A DNA stretch of 63,480 nt from Nitrospirota bacterium (GTDB lineage Bacteria > Nitrospirota > Thermodesulfovibrionia > Thermodesulfovibrionales > UBA6898), in the NCBI GenBank assembly GCA_021811105.1, contig JAJZPM010000013.1:1-63480 (forward strand). The letters run 5' to 3'. The notes below the pieces were generated by a model. The model searched no databases. It was not told the origin of the DNA and saw only the letters and a list, made by a program, of their open reading frames with translations. Positions within the stretch are counted from its first letter, which is position 1. Each line of letters begins with the position of its first letter. Shown here one piece after another: positions 1 through 8,038 of this stretch. The position numbers and the translations under genes are program-made.

Positions 1-1
1 T

Positions 2-100
2 ACCGAGCCCGGCGGTACGCTTACGCTCACAATGAGCGGCAATCCGACAGTCCAAAAGGGTGTTTTGCATTATCTCCATCGACTCAAACACGCTGCATGA
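2..100 (+). CDS. possible C-terminal end of a gene entering from the left
   Basis: A reading frame open from the window edge ends with TGA at 98-100 and gives about 32 residues, beginning TEPGGTLTLTMSGNPTVQKG and ending in a basic, His-rich tail. The composition looks protein-like, but the fragment is too short to assign to a family. It overlaps the tail of the minus-strand hemerythrin remnant, so at most one of the two is likely to be translated here. Sequence to the left of the window is needed to judge it. Confidence 0.25.
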   Translation, partial: TEPGGTLTLTMSGNPTVQKGVLHYLHRLKHAA

Positions 101-210
101 TCTGTTTTTAATGCAACGTTAGGGTTATTTATCCTTTTGAACAGCTCTTTATGTTGCCCGTCGATCTCTTTCACATCAACGGAGAGATCCGATGTCCACT
201 TTATTTTCAT
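70..210 (-). pseudogene. truncated bacteriohemerythrin, N-terminal part only
   Basis: The ATG at 210-208 has an AAGGGG ribosome site and opens a 46-codon frame. Its start matches the first helix of bacterial hemerythrins: residues 1-28 contain the EIDGQHKELFKRIN signature, with the first His ligand of the di-iron site. After RIN the hemerythrin similarity stops, and the frame ends at TAA (72-70) without the remaining His, Glu and Asp ligands of the four-helix bundle. Full proteins are about 130 residues. I read it as a gene broken by deletion or rearrangement, unable to bind oxygen as it stands. The intact start and ribosome site suggest recent decay. Confidence 0.6.
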
Positions 211-425
211 CGTCGACATCCCCTTTCGTTATGCCTGTGACCCGGCTCTGCCATGATACCGAATTATTATATCACGTACGGGGGGATGCATCGGGACGCT
301 TGCGCCCACCTCGCGCGATATAAATCGGCCTCTGAGTGGAACAAGAACTTCAGCCCGCGGCAAAACGTTTAATAGCGGAGAAATCACGTGAGGGAGAGAA
401 ACGCGCAGGAAGGAAGGTTCGTTCG

Positions 426-1196
426 CTATCCCGCGACGCTGAGGAATGTCTTGAGGCGGTTTTCCCTTTCGTGCAGGCCGCTCGGGTTTACCGTGACCAC
501 TTCGGATTTCCTCCAGTTTTGGAAGAGATCTACGACCTTGTCGAGTGATTCATGATGGAGCCTCTCGATCACCTCCCTGTCAGGGAGAGACGTAACGAGG
601 TTTCTGTCGATGAAGTTGCCGATCTTTTCCCTGTTGAAGACAGAAAGAAGCACAACGCCCTTGAATATTCTCTTGTTCGTCTTGAAGGAAAACACGAGCC
701 TGTCGAGGGAATGCTCGAGGAAAAGGTCGTTCCGCCGCTGTATCTGCCTGTCGATGGCGAGCGCCTGAAACCAGTATTTTTTGTCGATAATGCAGTCCGC
801 CTTCATCTCCATAACGGTATGTCCCAGGTTCTTCCTGTCGACTATGTAGATGTTGTGGGCAACGGTATCGGCGGCAAGGTGGCTCATGTAGCCGTAGACA
901 AAGGCTTTCTGCTGGTCGGTCCTAGAGGCCCTGAAGAGATCGAAGGCGACGTCCCAGTTGTGGGAACTCTTGTGGTCGGGAAGATACTGCTTGCCTATGA
1001 TACTGTCGGCCATAAGATTTCCGTAAAGAAAATCCTTCCGGTAACGCCTGATAACCTCCAGAAGACCGGTGGGCAGGAGGGGACTCAGCGAAAAGAGTTC
1101 ATTCCCGAGATAGATATGCGTCAGAGGGCCCCATGCAAATGCCGAGGCAGGAATAAGTACAAAAGAGATCACTAGCATTATCTTAAAAAATCTCAT
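426..1196 (-). CDS. exported zinc-dependent phospholipase C-like protein
   Basis: This 256-residue protein starts with a signal peptide (residues 1-21, ending ASAFA). The mature protein begins WGPLTHIYLGNELF, the typical start of the zinc-dependent phospholipase C / S1-P1 nuclease fold, where the N-terminal Trp and a nearby His bind zinc. Further His residues lie in the helical core, including a SHLAADTVAHNIY segment near residues 105-117, as expected for the metal cluster. I infer a periplasmic or secreted phosphoesterase, with phospholipid the likely substrate but unproven. It follows pepA on the same strand with one base between the two genes, so they are probably cotranscribed. A GAGG ribosome site precedes the ATG. 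Confidence 0.75.
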   Translation of the reverse strand: MRFFKIMLVISFVLIPASAFAWGPLTHIYLGNELFSLSPLLPTGLLEVIRRYRKDFLYGNLMADSIIGKQYLPDHKSSHNWDVAFDLFRASRTDQQKAFVYGYMSHLAADTVAHNIYIVDRKNLGHTVMEMKADCIIDKKYWFQALAIDRQIQRRNDLFLEHSLDRLVFSFKTNKRIFKGVVLLSVFNREKIGNFIDRNLVTSLPDREVIERLHHESLDKVVDLFQNWRKSEVVTVNPSGLHERENRLKTFLSVAG

Positions 1197-1197
1197 T

Positions 1198-2646
1198 TCA
1201 GTTTCCTCTCACCAGTTCCAGAAGGAGCCTCACGCCAACGCCCGAAGCCCCTTTCGGGATGTACGGTCTTTCTTTATCGAGCCACGCGGTGCCTGCTATG
1301 TCAAGATGCACCCATGGTGTATCACCGGCAAACTCCTTCAAAAAGTATGCCGAACTCACAAGCGAGCCTGTTCTGCCTCCCGTGTTCTTTATGTCGGCGA
1401 TATCGCTCTTTATATACTCCCGATATTCCTCAAAAAGCGGCATTTCCCATACCCGCTCATTCACCGCTTCGCCGCAGCGCTTGAGCCTGTCGAGCAGCCC
1501 CCTGTCGTTGCCCATCATTGCAATCGCTTCATTTCCGAGCGCGATCGAACATGCGCCGGTAAGGGTCGCGATATCGACGATCGCCGCAGGCTTGAAGCGC
1601 TTGGCATATCCGATTCCATCCGCCAGCACCAGCCGGCCCTCGGCATCGGTATTTGTGATCTCGACAGTAAGGCCGGTCATTGCCCTTACAACGTCACCGG
1701 GCTTCGTCGCAGACCCGCCGGGAAGGTTCTCGGTTGCCGGAAGTATCCCGACCAGATTGACCGGCAATGACGCTTCGGAGACGGCCTTCAGCACACCAAG
1801 GACCGCGGCGCCGCCGGCCATGTCGTACTTCATCTTCTCCATCCCGTCGGAGGGCTTCAGCGAGATGCCGCCGCTGTCAAAGGTAATCGATTTACCCACG
1901 AGCACCTTCGGCGCCCCTTTGCCGCCGCTGTACTCGAGCACAATGAATTTCGGCGGTTCATTAGAGCCCCTTGCCACCGCGAGATACGTGCCCATTCCGA
2001 GTCGCACCGCTTCGCGCCGCCCGAGGACCTTCACCGAAAGTTTCGCACTTCTGAGTGATCCGGCGGCTTTGGCCAGGTGGGTCGGCGTCATGTCGTTTGA
2101 GGGAGTATTGACAAGGTCCCTCGCAAAAGAAACGGCCGAGGCAGCGATACGCGACCAGTTCAAATCACGCCTCAGGTCTCTTGACGGTTTCGAGAGTATC
2201 AAGATTTCGCCTACCCGGCTATTGCTCTTTTCAGCGCGGTATTTTTCGTACGAGTACAGGCCGAGGAGGGCACCTTCGACAAATGCGGAAGGGGAAATCC
2301 TGAGGGAGGAGATGAGAGCCGTGGAAAGCGCAGCCTTTTTTATGCCGTTGGCCCTAAGGTATGAAGCGGTCTTCCCGCCGGCCTGCCTGAGACTCTCGCT
2401 GGTAAGGTCGCCCTTCTTTCCGAGCCCCGCAAGAAGGATCCATTCCGACCGGAATCCTGCCGGAGTGGGGACCGGACAAATCTCACTCTTCTTTCCGGAG
2501 AACTTTCTGGAAAAACCTTTTTTAATCGCCTCTGCCACGCCCCTGCCGAGGCCGGCGTACTGCCCCGTTCCGCCCTCTGTCACAGGGAGGATGATCACGT
2601 CGCAGACGCAGTCCTTCTCCCCCAGATCTTTTATGGATATAACCAT
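1198..2646 (-). CDS. pepA: leucyl aminopeptidase (M17 family)
   Basis: This 482-residue cytoplasmic aminopeptidase removes N-terminal residues from peptides, using two metal ions in a hexamer. The catalytic C-terminal domain carries the M17 signatures: KSITFDSGGISLKPSDGM holds the metal-binding Lys and Asp, and NTDAEGRLVLADGI holds the Asp/Glu pair and the catalytic Arg. The N-terminal macro-like domain (about residues 1-160) is present and the length is normal for the family. The usual GKG before ITFDSGG reads GKS here, a mild variation. It is the upstream gene of a pair with the phospholipase-like gene, on the minus strand. Confidence 0.95.
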   Translation of the reverse strand: MVISIKDLGEKDCVCDVIILPVTEGGTGQYAGLGRGVAEAIKKGFSRKFSGKKSEICPVPTPAGFRSEWILLAGLGKKGDLTSESLRQAGGKTASYLRANGIKKAALSTALISSLRISPSAFVEGALLGLYSYEKYRAEKSNSRVGEILILSKPSRDLRRDLNWSRIAASAVSFARDLVNTPSNDMTPTHLAKAAGSLRSAKLSVKVLGRREAVRLGMGTYLAVARGSNEPPKFIVLEYSGGKGAPKVLVGKSITFDSGGISLKPSDGMEKMKYDMAGGAAVLGVLKAVSEASLPVNLVGILPATENLPGGSATKPGDVVRAMTGLTVEITNTDAEGRLVLADGIGYAKRFKPAAIVDIATLTGACSIALGNEAIAMMGNDRGLLDRLKRCGEAVNERVWEMPLFEEYREYIKSDIADIKNTGGRTGSLVSSAYFLKEFAGDTPWVHLDIAGTAWLDKERPYIPKGASGVGVRLLLELVRGN

Positions 2647-2767
2647 GAATGTCTTTTATCAAAATGGGAAAAATTACTCTCTTATTCTAGCCCATTTTCC
2701 CGGGAAATATCCACCCGGTGTTCACTACCCGGAGATCGGCACAAAAACCATTCCGCCAATTCTGTAA

Positions 2768-2773
2768 TATAAT
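2768..2773 (+). promoter_or_regulatory. -10 hexamer TATAAT, 8 bases before the next start codon
   Basis: A perfect TATAAT ends 8 bases before the ATG at 2782. No good -35 box is visible at 16-18 bases. Transcription would begin almost at the start codon, and there is no Shine-Dalgarno sequence, so the mRNA of the phospholipase-D-like gene is probably leaderless. Confidence 0.55.
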
Positions 2774-2781
2774 TAAGTACT

Positions 2782-3954
2782 ATGCGGTCGGATGCAATAA
2801 ATCCCGATTTATCGAAGAGGAATATCCAAAGGGTATACGGCACCCATTTCACCCAGGGCAACAAGGTGACGCTCCTGAAGGACAAGGAATCCTTCACGGC
2901 CATATTCGATGCTGCCCGAAACGCCCGGGAAATGATATGTCTTGCGTTCTACATATTCAGGAACGATGAAACGGGGTTGGAACTCGCGGAGATCCTTCGC
3001 CAAAAAGCCTCCGAAGGTGTTGCCGTGTATATCCTTTACGACCATTTCGGCTCAATCGGAACGCCGCTGAAATTCTGGAAGCAACTGAGAGAGTCGGGCA
3101 TCAAGATACGGGCATCCCATCCTTTCAAGTGGTCAGCCCCCTTCCATTATGTCCATAGGGACCACAGGAAACTTATCATCATAGACGGCTGTTGCGCCTT
3201 TACCGGCGGCCTCAATATCGCAAACGAATACGCGGGATATTACCGCATTGCCCAAAAATTAAGGAAAAAACGCGGATGGAGGGACACCGGGATTTTCCTG
3301 GAGGGGCCGGTGGCCGAAAGGCTCCTAGATGAATTCAAGAAGACGTGGGAGATATGGAAAGGCGAGCCGATCGCCTTCGGCAAGGCGGCAGAGCCGGTGG
3401 AAGGAGGCCTTCCCGTGCTCCCGATCTTCGCAAGTTCGGCCAGGGGGCGGAGAAAGATGAGAAAGCTGCTGTATTACAGCATCAACCGCGCACAGCGGAG
3501 CATATGTCTTACGACCGCTTATTTCACGCCGAGCAGGAGGATGCTCAGGATATTGGAAGACGCGGTGACCCGCGGAGTGGAAGTGACCTTGCTGCTTCCC
3601 GGCAGGTCCGACATCTCGGCCGCGCTCTATTCCGCGAGGGCCTATTTCACGCGGCTCCTGAAGGCCGGGGTCGAGATCTACACGTACAACGGTGAGATAC
3701 TCCATGCGAAGACCTCGGTCTTCGATGGGGCATGGAGCATCATCGGCTCGGCAAACCTCGACTTCCAGTCACTGCGGAGGAACGACGAAGGAAACGTCGG
3801 AATAGTGGACGAGGGCTTCGGCAAGAAGATGACCGATCTTTTCGGGGAGGACCTGAGGAACTCCGAGAAGGTCGAACTCGCAACATGGCTCCAAAGACCG
3901 TTTTGCGAGAAGGCGAAGGAGCGCTTTTTTTCTCTGTTCAGAAGAAGGCTATGA
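2782..3954 (+). CDS. phospholipase D family protein, cardiolipin synthase-like
   Basis: This 390-residue protein has two HKD motifs of the phospholipase D superfamily: HRDHRKLIIIDG in the first half and LHAKTSVFDGAWSIIGSANL in the second. Both have the His and Lys and are followed by the usual Asp and Gly-Ser-Asn/Gly-Gly-Leu-Asn elements. Bacterial cardiolipin synthases condense phosphatidylglycerol this way at the membrane. The two N-terminal membrane helices of ClsA are absent, so it resembles the soluble ClsB type (around 400 residues). The stretch of Arg/Lys-rich sequence at the C-terminus could contact lipid head groups. A different phosphodiester substrate cannot be excluded. Confidence 0.8.
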   Translation: MRSDAINPDLSKRNIQRVYGTHFTQGNKVTLLKDKESFTAIFDAARNAREMICLAFYIFRNDETGLELAEILRQKASEGVAVYILYDHFGSIGTPLKFWKQLRESGIKIRASHPFKWSAPFHYVHRDHRKLIIIDGCCAFTGGLNIANEYAGYYRIAQKLRKKRGWRDTGIFLEGPVAERLLDEFKKTWEIWKGEPIAFGKAAEPVEGGLPVLPIFASSARGRRKMRKLLYYSINRAQRSICLTTAYFTPSRRMLRILEDAVTRGVEVTLLLPGRSDISAALYSARAYFTRLLKAGVEIYTYNGEILHAKTSVFDGAWSIIGSANLDFQSLRRNDEGNVGIVDEGFGKKMTDLFGEDLRNSEKVELATWLQRPFCEKAKERFFSLFRRRL

Positions 3955-4132
3955 CCGGAGTCCGTTTCGCTGCACTCCGCACGGAAAAATGAAAAGTTTT
4001 GTAAATTTTCGGAAAGATTACCTTGCAAGGTTGGGTAAAGGGGCAGAACAAAAAAGGCGGCAGAGGGAGAAAACAGTGCTGCATTGACGGCCGCTGCAGG
4101 CCGCGGACCACAAAATCACCGCCCTTTTTGGG

Positions 4133-4138
4133 TATAAT
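4133..4138 (+). promoter_or_regulatory. -10 hexamer TATAAT upstream of the LysE-type gene
   Basis: A perfect TATAAT lies 20 bases before the ATG at 4159, so the leader would be only about 14 bases. There is no clear -35 box and no convincing ribosome site. Confidence 0.4.
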
Positions 4139-4158
4139 ATCTTTTTCCATATTAGGTC

Positions 4159-4809
4159 ATGAATTATTTGCTGTTTATCATATCGGCGTTCCTATTGGGT
4201 TTTATCGCCGCCATTCCTGCGGGTCCCATACAGATAGAGGTGATGAGGAGGTCGATCAACGGTCATCTCAAGGCGGCGCTCATGGTCATCCTCGGCGCGT
4301 TCGTCTCCGATGTCGTCTACGGGTCAATCGCCTTCTTCGGGATAACGCCTTTCCTCAGAGAAAGGATGGTCATGGCCGTCTTCTGGCTGGGCGGGTCACT
4401 GATCCTGATTTTACTCGGCGTTCTGACGATCAGAAACACGCTGAATCCCCGCGACCCCGATGCTCAGTCCAAGTACCTCATAAAGAAACGGTGGTCCTTT
4501 CTCGGCGGTCTTTCCCTCTCGGGAACTAACCCGATGATGATACTCTGGTGGCTTCTCGGTGCAAGGATATTCGTCGATATCGGCCTGATCGACGTATTTA
4601 CGCACCGCATCGCTGTTTTTTTCCTCCTCGCCGGGAGCCTTGGACTCGCCGCCTATCTGGTCCTTCTCTCGATTGCCCTTTATTGGGCGAAGCGGTTCAT
4701 ATCGATAAAAAGGATGCGGCAGATCAATCTCGGCTTCGGGATCGTTCTGATCCTCCTTGCCGGATATTTCATTTTCACGTCGATCCGGTATTTCCTGAAT
4801 CCCGGATAG
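4159..4809 (+). CDS. LysE/RhtB-type amino acid exporter
   Basis: This 216-residue inner-membrane protein has about six hydrophobic segments. Its N-terminus contains the family signature AAIPAGPIQIEVMRRSINGH, corresponding to the PGP-containing start of LysE translocators. A central SLSGTNPMMILWWLL segment is also typical (N-P motif opening the fourth helix). Members export basic or neutral amino acids or related small molecules by proton exchange; the substrate here cannot be told. It stands alone on the plus strand between the lipid synthase gene and an ABC exporter pair, each apparently with its own promoter. Confidence 0.85.
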   Translation: MNYLLFIISAFLLGFIAAIPAGPIQIEVMRRSINGHLKAALMVILGAFVSDVVYGSIAFFGITPFLRERMVMAVFWLGGSLILILLGVLTIRNTLNPRDPDAQSKYLIKKRWSFLGGLSLSGTNPMMILWWLLGARIFVDIGLIDVFTHRIAVFFLLAGSLGLAAYLVLLSIALYWAKRFISIKRMRQINLGFGIVLILLAGYFIFTSIRYFLNPG

Positions 4810-4848
4810 AAATACATCGTGTGCCGGTCTGCCCGGTTTCTCTTTCAG

Positions 4849-4857
4849 TGCTATAAT
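4849..4857 (+). promoter_or_regulatory. extended -10 promoter (TGC TATAAT), 7 bases before the ABC gene
   Basis: TGCTATAAT matches an extended -10 element and ends 7 bases before the ATG at 4865. The -35 region is poor, as is usual for extended -10 promoters. With no Shine-Dalgarno sequence, the ABC transporter mRNA is probably leaderless. Confidence 0.6.
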
Positions 4858-4864
4858 ATTTTTT

Positions 4865-5596
4865 ATGTACGTCGTTGCGGCAAAGGGACTCACCAAGTAT
4901 TACGGCGCCCTGTGCGCGGTCGACGGCATCGATTTCGGGATCTCAAAAGGCGAATGTTTCGGTTTCCTCGGCCCCAACGGCGCGGGAAAGACGACGGTGA
5001 TGGGAGTCATCAACTGTTTTATGCCTCCCACGTCCGGAGAGGTGAAGGTCTTCGGCATAGACGTTACCGGCAATCCCTCCCTTATTAAATCGCGGATCGG
5101 CGTGATGCCCCAGGACGACAGCCTCGACCCGGACCTCAACGTTCTCGAAAACCTTATCGTATACGCGAGATACTTCGATATCCCCAAAAAGGATTCGGAG
5201 CCCATGGCCCGCGAACTCCTGCGATTCGTCGAAATCGAAGACAAGGCGGGCGTAAATATCAAAGGCCTCTCAGGCGGTATGAAGCGGAGGCTCCTCATGG
5301 CAAGGGCACTGATCAATAATCCGGAATTGCTTATCCTCGACGAGCCGACAGTCGGCCTCGATCCCCAAAGCAGACGCTCTGTATGGGAGAAGATGGAGGC
5401 CCTCAGAGCAAAAGGGGTAACGCTTATCCTCACAACCCACTACATGGAGGAGGCAGAGAAGATCTGCGACAGAGTAGCGATCATGAATGCGGGCAGGATC
5501 GTTACGATCGATACCCCCGTACGTCTGATGAGCGAATACAAAGGCTCGCTCGAAGACGTTTATCTGAAACTCACCGGGAGGCCCCTTGCGGCTTAA
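4865..5596 (+). CDS. ABC-2 exporter ATP-binding protein (NodI/DrrA type)
   Basis: This 243-residue ATPase has Walker A (GPNGAGKTT), the signature LSGGMKRRLLMARAL, Walker B (LLILDEPTVGLDP) and the H-loop (TTHYMEEAEKICDR). The sequence is closest in style to NodI-like subunits, which drive export of lipo-oligosaccharides, drugs or polysaccharides. The downstream permease overlaps it by 11 bases, a sign of translational coupling and a two-gene operon. NodI/NodJ naming does not imply Nod factor export; the substrate is unknown. Confidence 0.9.
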   Translation: MYVVAAKGLTKYYGALCAVDGIDFGISKGECFGFLGPNGAGKTTVMGVINCFMPPTSGEVKVFGIDVTGNPSLIKSRIGVMPQDDSLDPDLNVLENLIVYARYFDIPKKDSEPMARELLRFVEIEDKAGVNIKGLSGGMKRRLLMARALINNPELLILDEPTVGLDPQSRRSVWEKMEALRAKGVTLILTTHYMEEAEKICDRVAIMNAGRIVTIDTPVRLMSEYKGSLEDVYLKLTGRPLAA

Positions 5597-6341
5597 GCGG
5601 GCATTCAGGGTATGGCAACGGCACGCAAAGGTTTACACCAAGCTCTACAAATCGAGCATAGCCCTCAACTTCGTCGAACCGGTGTTGTACCTCGCCGCCC
5701 TCGGCCTTGGCCTCGGCGCGTACGTAAAAGAAATCAACGGAGTGCCTTACATCAATTTCATCGCGCCCGGGATCATCGCCTCATCATCGATGTTCGCGGC
5801 GACCTACGAGTGTTCCTACGGGACTTACGTGAGAATGGCCTACCAGAAAACCTTTGACGCGATCCTCGCCACCCCTGTGAACGCCGACGACCTGATCGCG
5901 GGCGAGATGATGTGGGGCGCAACCAAGAGCATGCTCTACGGCACGATCATCATGCTCGTCATCTCCGCGTTCGGACTGGTCGGTTCTCCCCTTCTGGCAC
6001 TTGCAATCCCTCTACTATTCATAACCGGTCTCATCTTTGCGGAAATATCCCTGATATTCGTAGCGATCGTCCCGGGCATCGATTCCTTCAATTACTTTTA
6101 TACCCTTCTGATGACCCCTATGTTCCTCTTCTCCGGCATCTTCTTCCCGATCGAGACGCTCCCGTCCTCCGTCTCGAAGATAGCTTTTCTCACTCCCCTC
6201 TATCACCTCGTAAACATCTGCCGTTCCTTCGCATCAGGAAATCCCCTGAATGCTTCATGGGACATCGTCTGGATATTCGCAGTCGTACTGCTGCTGGCGC
6301 CTGCTACCTTTGGACTCATGAATAAAAGGCTGGTCAAATAA
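5586..6341 (+). CDS. ABC-2 type transporter permease (NodJ type)
   Basis: This 251-residue membrane subunit has six hydrophobic segments and the ABC-2 family pattern. The cytoplasmic N-terminus is followed by a conserved GIIASSSMFAATYECSYGTY stretch and a FLFSGIFFPIETLP motif before the last helices. The start is a TTG at 5586, inside the 3' end of the ATPase gene. It pairs with the preceding NodI-like ATPase to form an exporter in the inner membrane. The substrate is not evident from the neighbours. Confidence 0.85.
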   Translation: MRLKRAFRVWQRHAKVYTKLYKSSIALNFVEPVLYLAALGLGLGAYVKEINGVPYINFIAPGIIASSSMFAATYECSYGTYVRMAYQKTFDAILATPVNADDLIAGEMMWGATKSMLYGTIIMLVISAFGLVGSPLLALAIPLLFITGLIFAEISLIFVAIVPGIDSFNYFYTLLMTPMFLFSGIFFPIETLPSSVSKIAFLTPLYHLVNICRSFASGNPLNASWDIVWIFAVVLLLAPATFGLMNKRLVK

Positions 6342-6355
6342 GGCAAAAGGCTTTC

Positions 6356-6545
6356 TCAGCGCTTTGCGGACTTCAGCATGATGTCGCGCACGTACTGTTT
6401 TATCTTTGCGATCGGCGCGGGTTTCAGGATATGGGGCGAGGTTGTTTTCTCTCAGGAAAGAGAGCCTCTCGTCGGCCAAAAAACCCGTGAGAAAAAAGAA
6501 ACGGTCCCTTATCTCCGGCTCCCTCGCCGTTGCCCTTCTGAAAAA
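6356..6545 (-). pseudogene. C-terminal remnant of a response-regulator receiver domain
   Basis: On the minus strand two frames joined by a shift near 6440 read like the second half of a receiver domain. The first part runs through EPEIRDRFFFLTGFLADE and a SFLRENNLA helix. The second has HILKPAPIAKIKQYVRDIML and ends at TGA (6358-6356). The Thr-Gly after the fourth strand and the Lys-Pro of the fifth strand are the conserved receiver elements. The phospho-acceptor Asp half is missing. It is probably the tail of a lost hybrid kinase or regulator, now squeezed between two unrelated genes. Confidence 0.55.
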
Positions 6546-6659
6546 CGGGCACCGGCGCTTGTTCCCGCGTTGCGAATCATTGATACACTTTTCGGGTATG
6601 CCGTACAAGAAAAGGCAGCCGGGGACAATGGAGACTTCTATGGAAAGGATTATTCAGGA

Positions 6660-6693
6660 GCACTCAGCTGCCCCGCCCGGGGCAGCTGAGTGC
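6660..6693. terminator. perfect 16-bp hairpin between convergent genes
   Basis: Two 16-base arms, perfectly complementary and GC-rich (starting GCACTCAGCTGCCCCG), flank a 2-base loop. It lies just past the stop of the minus-strand cytochrome-type gene and after the plus-strand ABC exporter. On the plus strand a T-rich run (CTTTT) follows. It probably terminates transcription in one or both directions. Confidence 0.65.
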
Positions 6694-6716
6694 TTCACTC
6701 TTTTCAGCTTGCAGGA

Positions 6717-7811
6717 CTACGGGATAAACATGTACGTTATCCAGCGGTATGAGTTGTCAGGGTTGTCATGAGATGTGACGTTAAGAACCAGCGGGTACAG
6801 GCCCGAAGGAAGCGCAGTTACATTCCCCATGAATATTTCCTCGTTTACGGAAGTCACATTCTTCTTCCAGATAACACGGTCCCTGAGCCGTCTTTCTCTA
6901 TCGTGTGAGCCCTCGTGAGCGTCGCTCTCGCTCCGGTCTTCATCCCTTACCGCATCCGAAAGTCTCTGCAATCCCACGCCCGGGACTATGAAATAAAGGT
7001 CGCCGGAATCGATAGCTGGACCATACAGGACAAGAGAAACATCCACCGGTCCTGCGAAGGGTCCAATGTCGACCCTGAGGTCAATCGTATCTCCGCCTGT
7101 GGCGAGCGGACCGACACCGATAGGCTTTGCCTGAGCAGGATCATCGCTTACAACCGGCATGTTCACAGGCTGATAGGAGAACGCCTGTGCGCCCGTGGGG
7201 ACAGGCATTGTCCCGGTCGTCGGGGGCGGAACATAATTGCATGCCTGGGTCAGTACTGGTTGCGTAGAGGGCGTCCCTGTGCAATCTGCAGGTAAGTATC
7301 CGTTCTGCGTCCTCGTCTGCTGGCCGTTTGTATCACATTCAGACCAGGCCGAATATGTATAGTCAGTGCATGCCACAGAAGAAGGCGTACACGACTGCGT
7401 CAGTACTGGTTGCGTAGAGGGCGTCCCTGTGCAATTTGCAGGCAAGTAGCCGTTCTGCGTCCTCGTCTGCCGGCCGTTTGTATCACACGTAGACCAGGCC
7501 GAATATGTATAGTCAGTGCATGCTGTTGTAGTCGGTGGGAACAGCACGTCCGCTATTGCCTGGGCTTCTGCCTGCGTAAGTTTGTTGACGCTTGAGATGT
7601 TTGCCATCATTCCGCCGGGAGCAATCGAATCCATAATCTTTGTGACTGTTGACGCATTGTCCGTTCCTTTTATGGTTGATACCCCGTGACAGCCGGTACA
7701 GTTATACTGTGACATGACCGCATTGCCATCGAGGGCGGCATAGACACTGCCTACGCCTCCTACTAAAAAGGCCACCACTAGTAAGATCACGAGAAACTTT
7801 CTCCTTCTCAT
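6717..7811 (-). CDS. exported cytochrome c-type protein with two thrombospondin-like repeats
   Basis: This 364-residue protein has a signal peptide (residues 1-25, ending VYAA). A small class I cytochrome c domain follows, with CTGCH at residues 38-42 for covalent haem and Met residues near 68-69 as possible sixth ligand. Two Cys-rich repeats come next, about residues 98-141 and 148-191, each beginning CTDYTYSAWS and carrying QTRTQNGYLP, like degenerate thrombospondin type 1 repeats. The last 170 residues form a beta-rich domain with a very charged insert (about residues 290-312). The DNA of the two repeats is nearly identical. I infer a periplasmic or surface electron-carrier or adhesive protein; the combination is unusual. 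A short promoter region separates it from the divergent DUF3187-like gene. Confidence 0.7.
   Translation of the reverse strand: MRRRKFLVILLVVAFLVGGVGSVYAALDGNAVMSQYNCTGCHGVSTIKGTDNASTVTKIMDSIAPGGMMANISSVNKLTQAEAQAIADVLFPPTTTACTDYTYSAWSTCDTNGRQTRTQNGYLPANCTGTPSTQPVLTQSCTPSSVACTDYTYSAWSECDTNGQQTRTQNGYLPADCTGTPSTQPVLTQACNYVPPPTTGTMPVPTGAQAFSYQPVNMPVVSDDPAQAKPIGVGPLATGGDTIDLRVDIGPFAGPVDVSLVLYGPAIDSGDLYFIVPGVGLQRLSDAVRDEDRSESDAHEGSHDRERRLRDRVIWKKNVTSVNEEIFMGNVTALPSGLYPLVLNVTSHDNPDNSYRWITYMFIP
7249..7523 (-). repeat. two 125-bp near-identical direct copies, 150-bp period
   Basis: Copies at 7249-7373 and 7399-7523 differ at only a few bases. They encode the thrombospondin-like repeats of the cytochrome-type protein. 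The near identity suggests recent duplication and possible copy-number variation. Confidence 0.8.
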
Positions 7812-7999
7812 ACATCCTCCTTTTGTAAGGTTATCATTGATTGACTCTGCGCAGATACCTTTTGTAAAAAAAGTCTACATCGCGAACATTAAATTCCGCT
7901 TAAAGGGCCATTAACTTTGCTTCATTAAGAGCTATTAATCTTCCTTCTTTTTTGTTCGCCTTCCGGAACGCATGATCATGTCGGCGATCGGGAAAATAA

Positions 8000-8029
8000 T
8001 TGACACTGTACCCCGCATATTGCTATTTT
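8000..8029 (+). promoter_or_regulatory. promoter TTGACA / TGC TATTTT for the DUF3187-like gene
   Basis: TTGACA at 8000-8005 is followed after 18 bases by TATTTT at 8024-8029, preceded by a TGC extension. The -10 ends 9 bases before the ATG at 8039 and there is no ribosome site, so the transcript would be nearly leaderless. Confidence 0.6.
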
Positions 8030-8038
8030 ATTCACGCT

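Noticed and set aside
1259-2767. Long plus-strand open frame (about 500 codons) opposite pepA
   Set aside because: It is the mirror of pepA, whose motifs are complete; the antisense protein has Ser/Pro/Arg-rich composition and no start signals.
7249-7523. CRISPR-like array
   Set aside because: The two 125-bp copies are coding repeats of a secreted protein, not short repeats with unique spacers; no CRISPR array was seen in the window.
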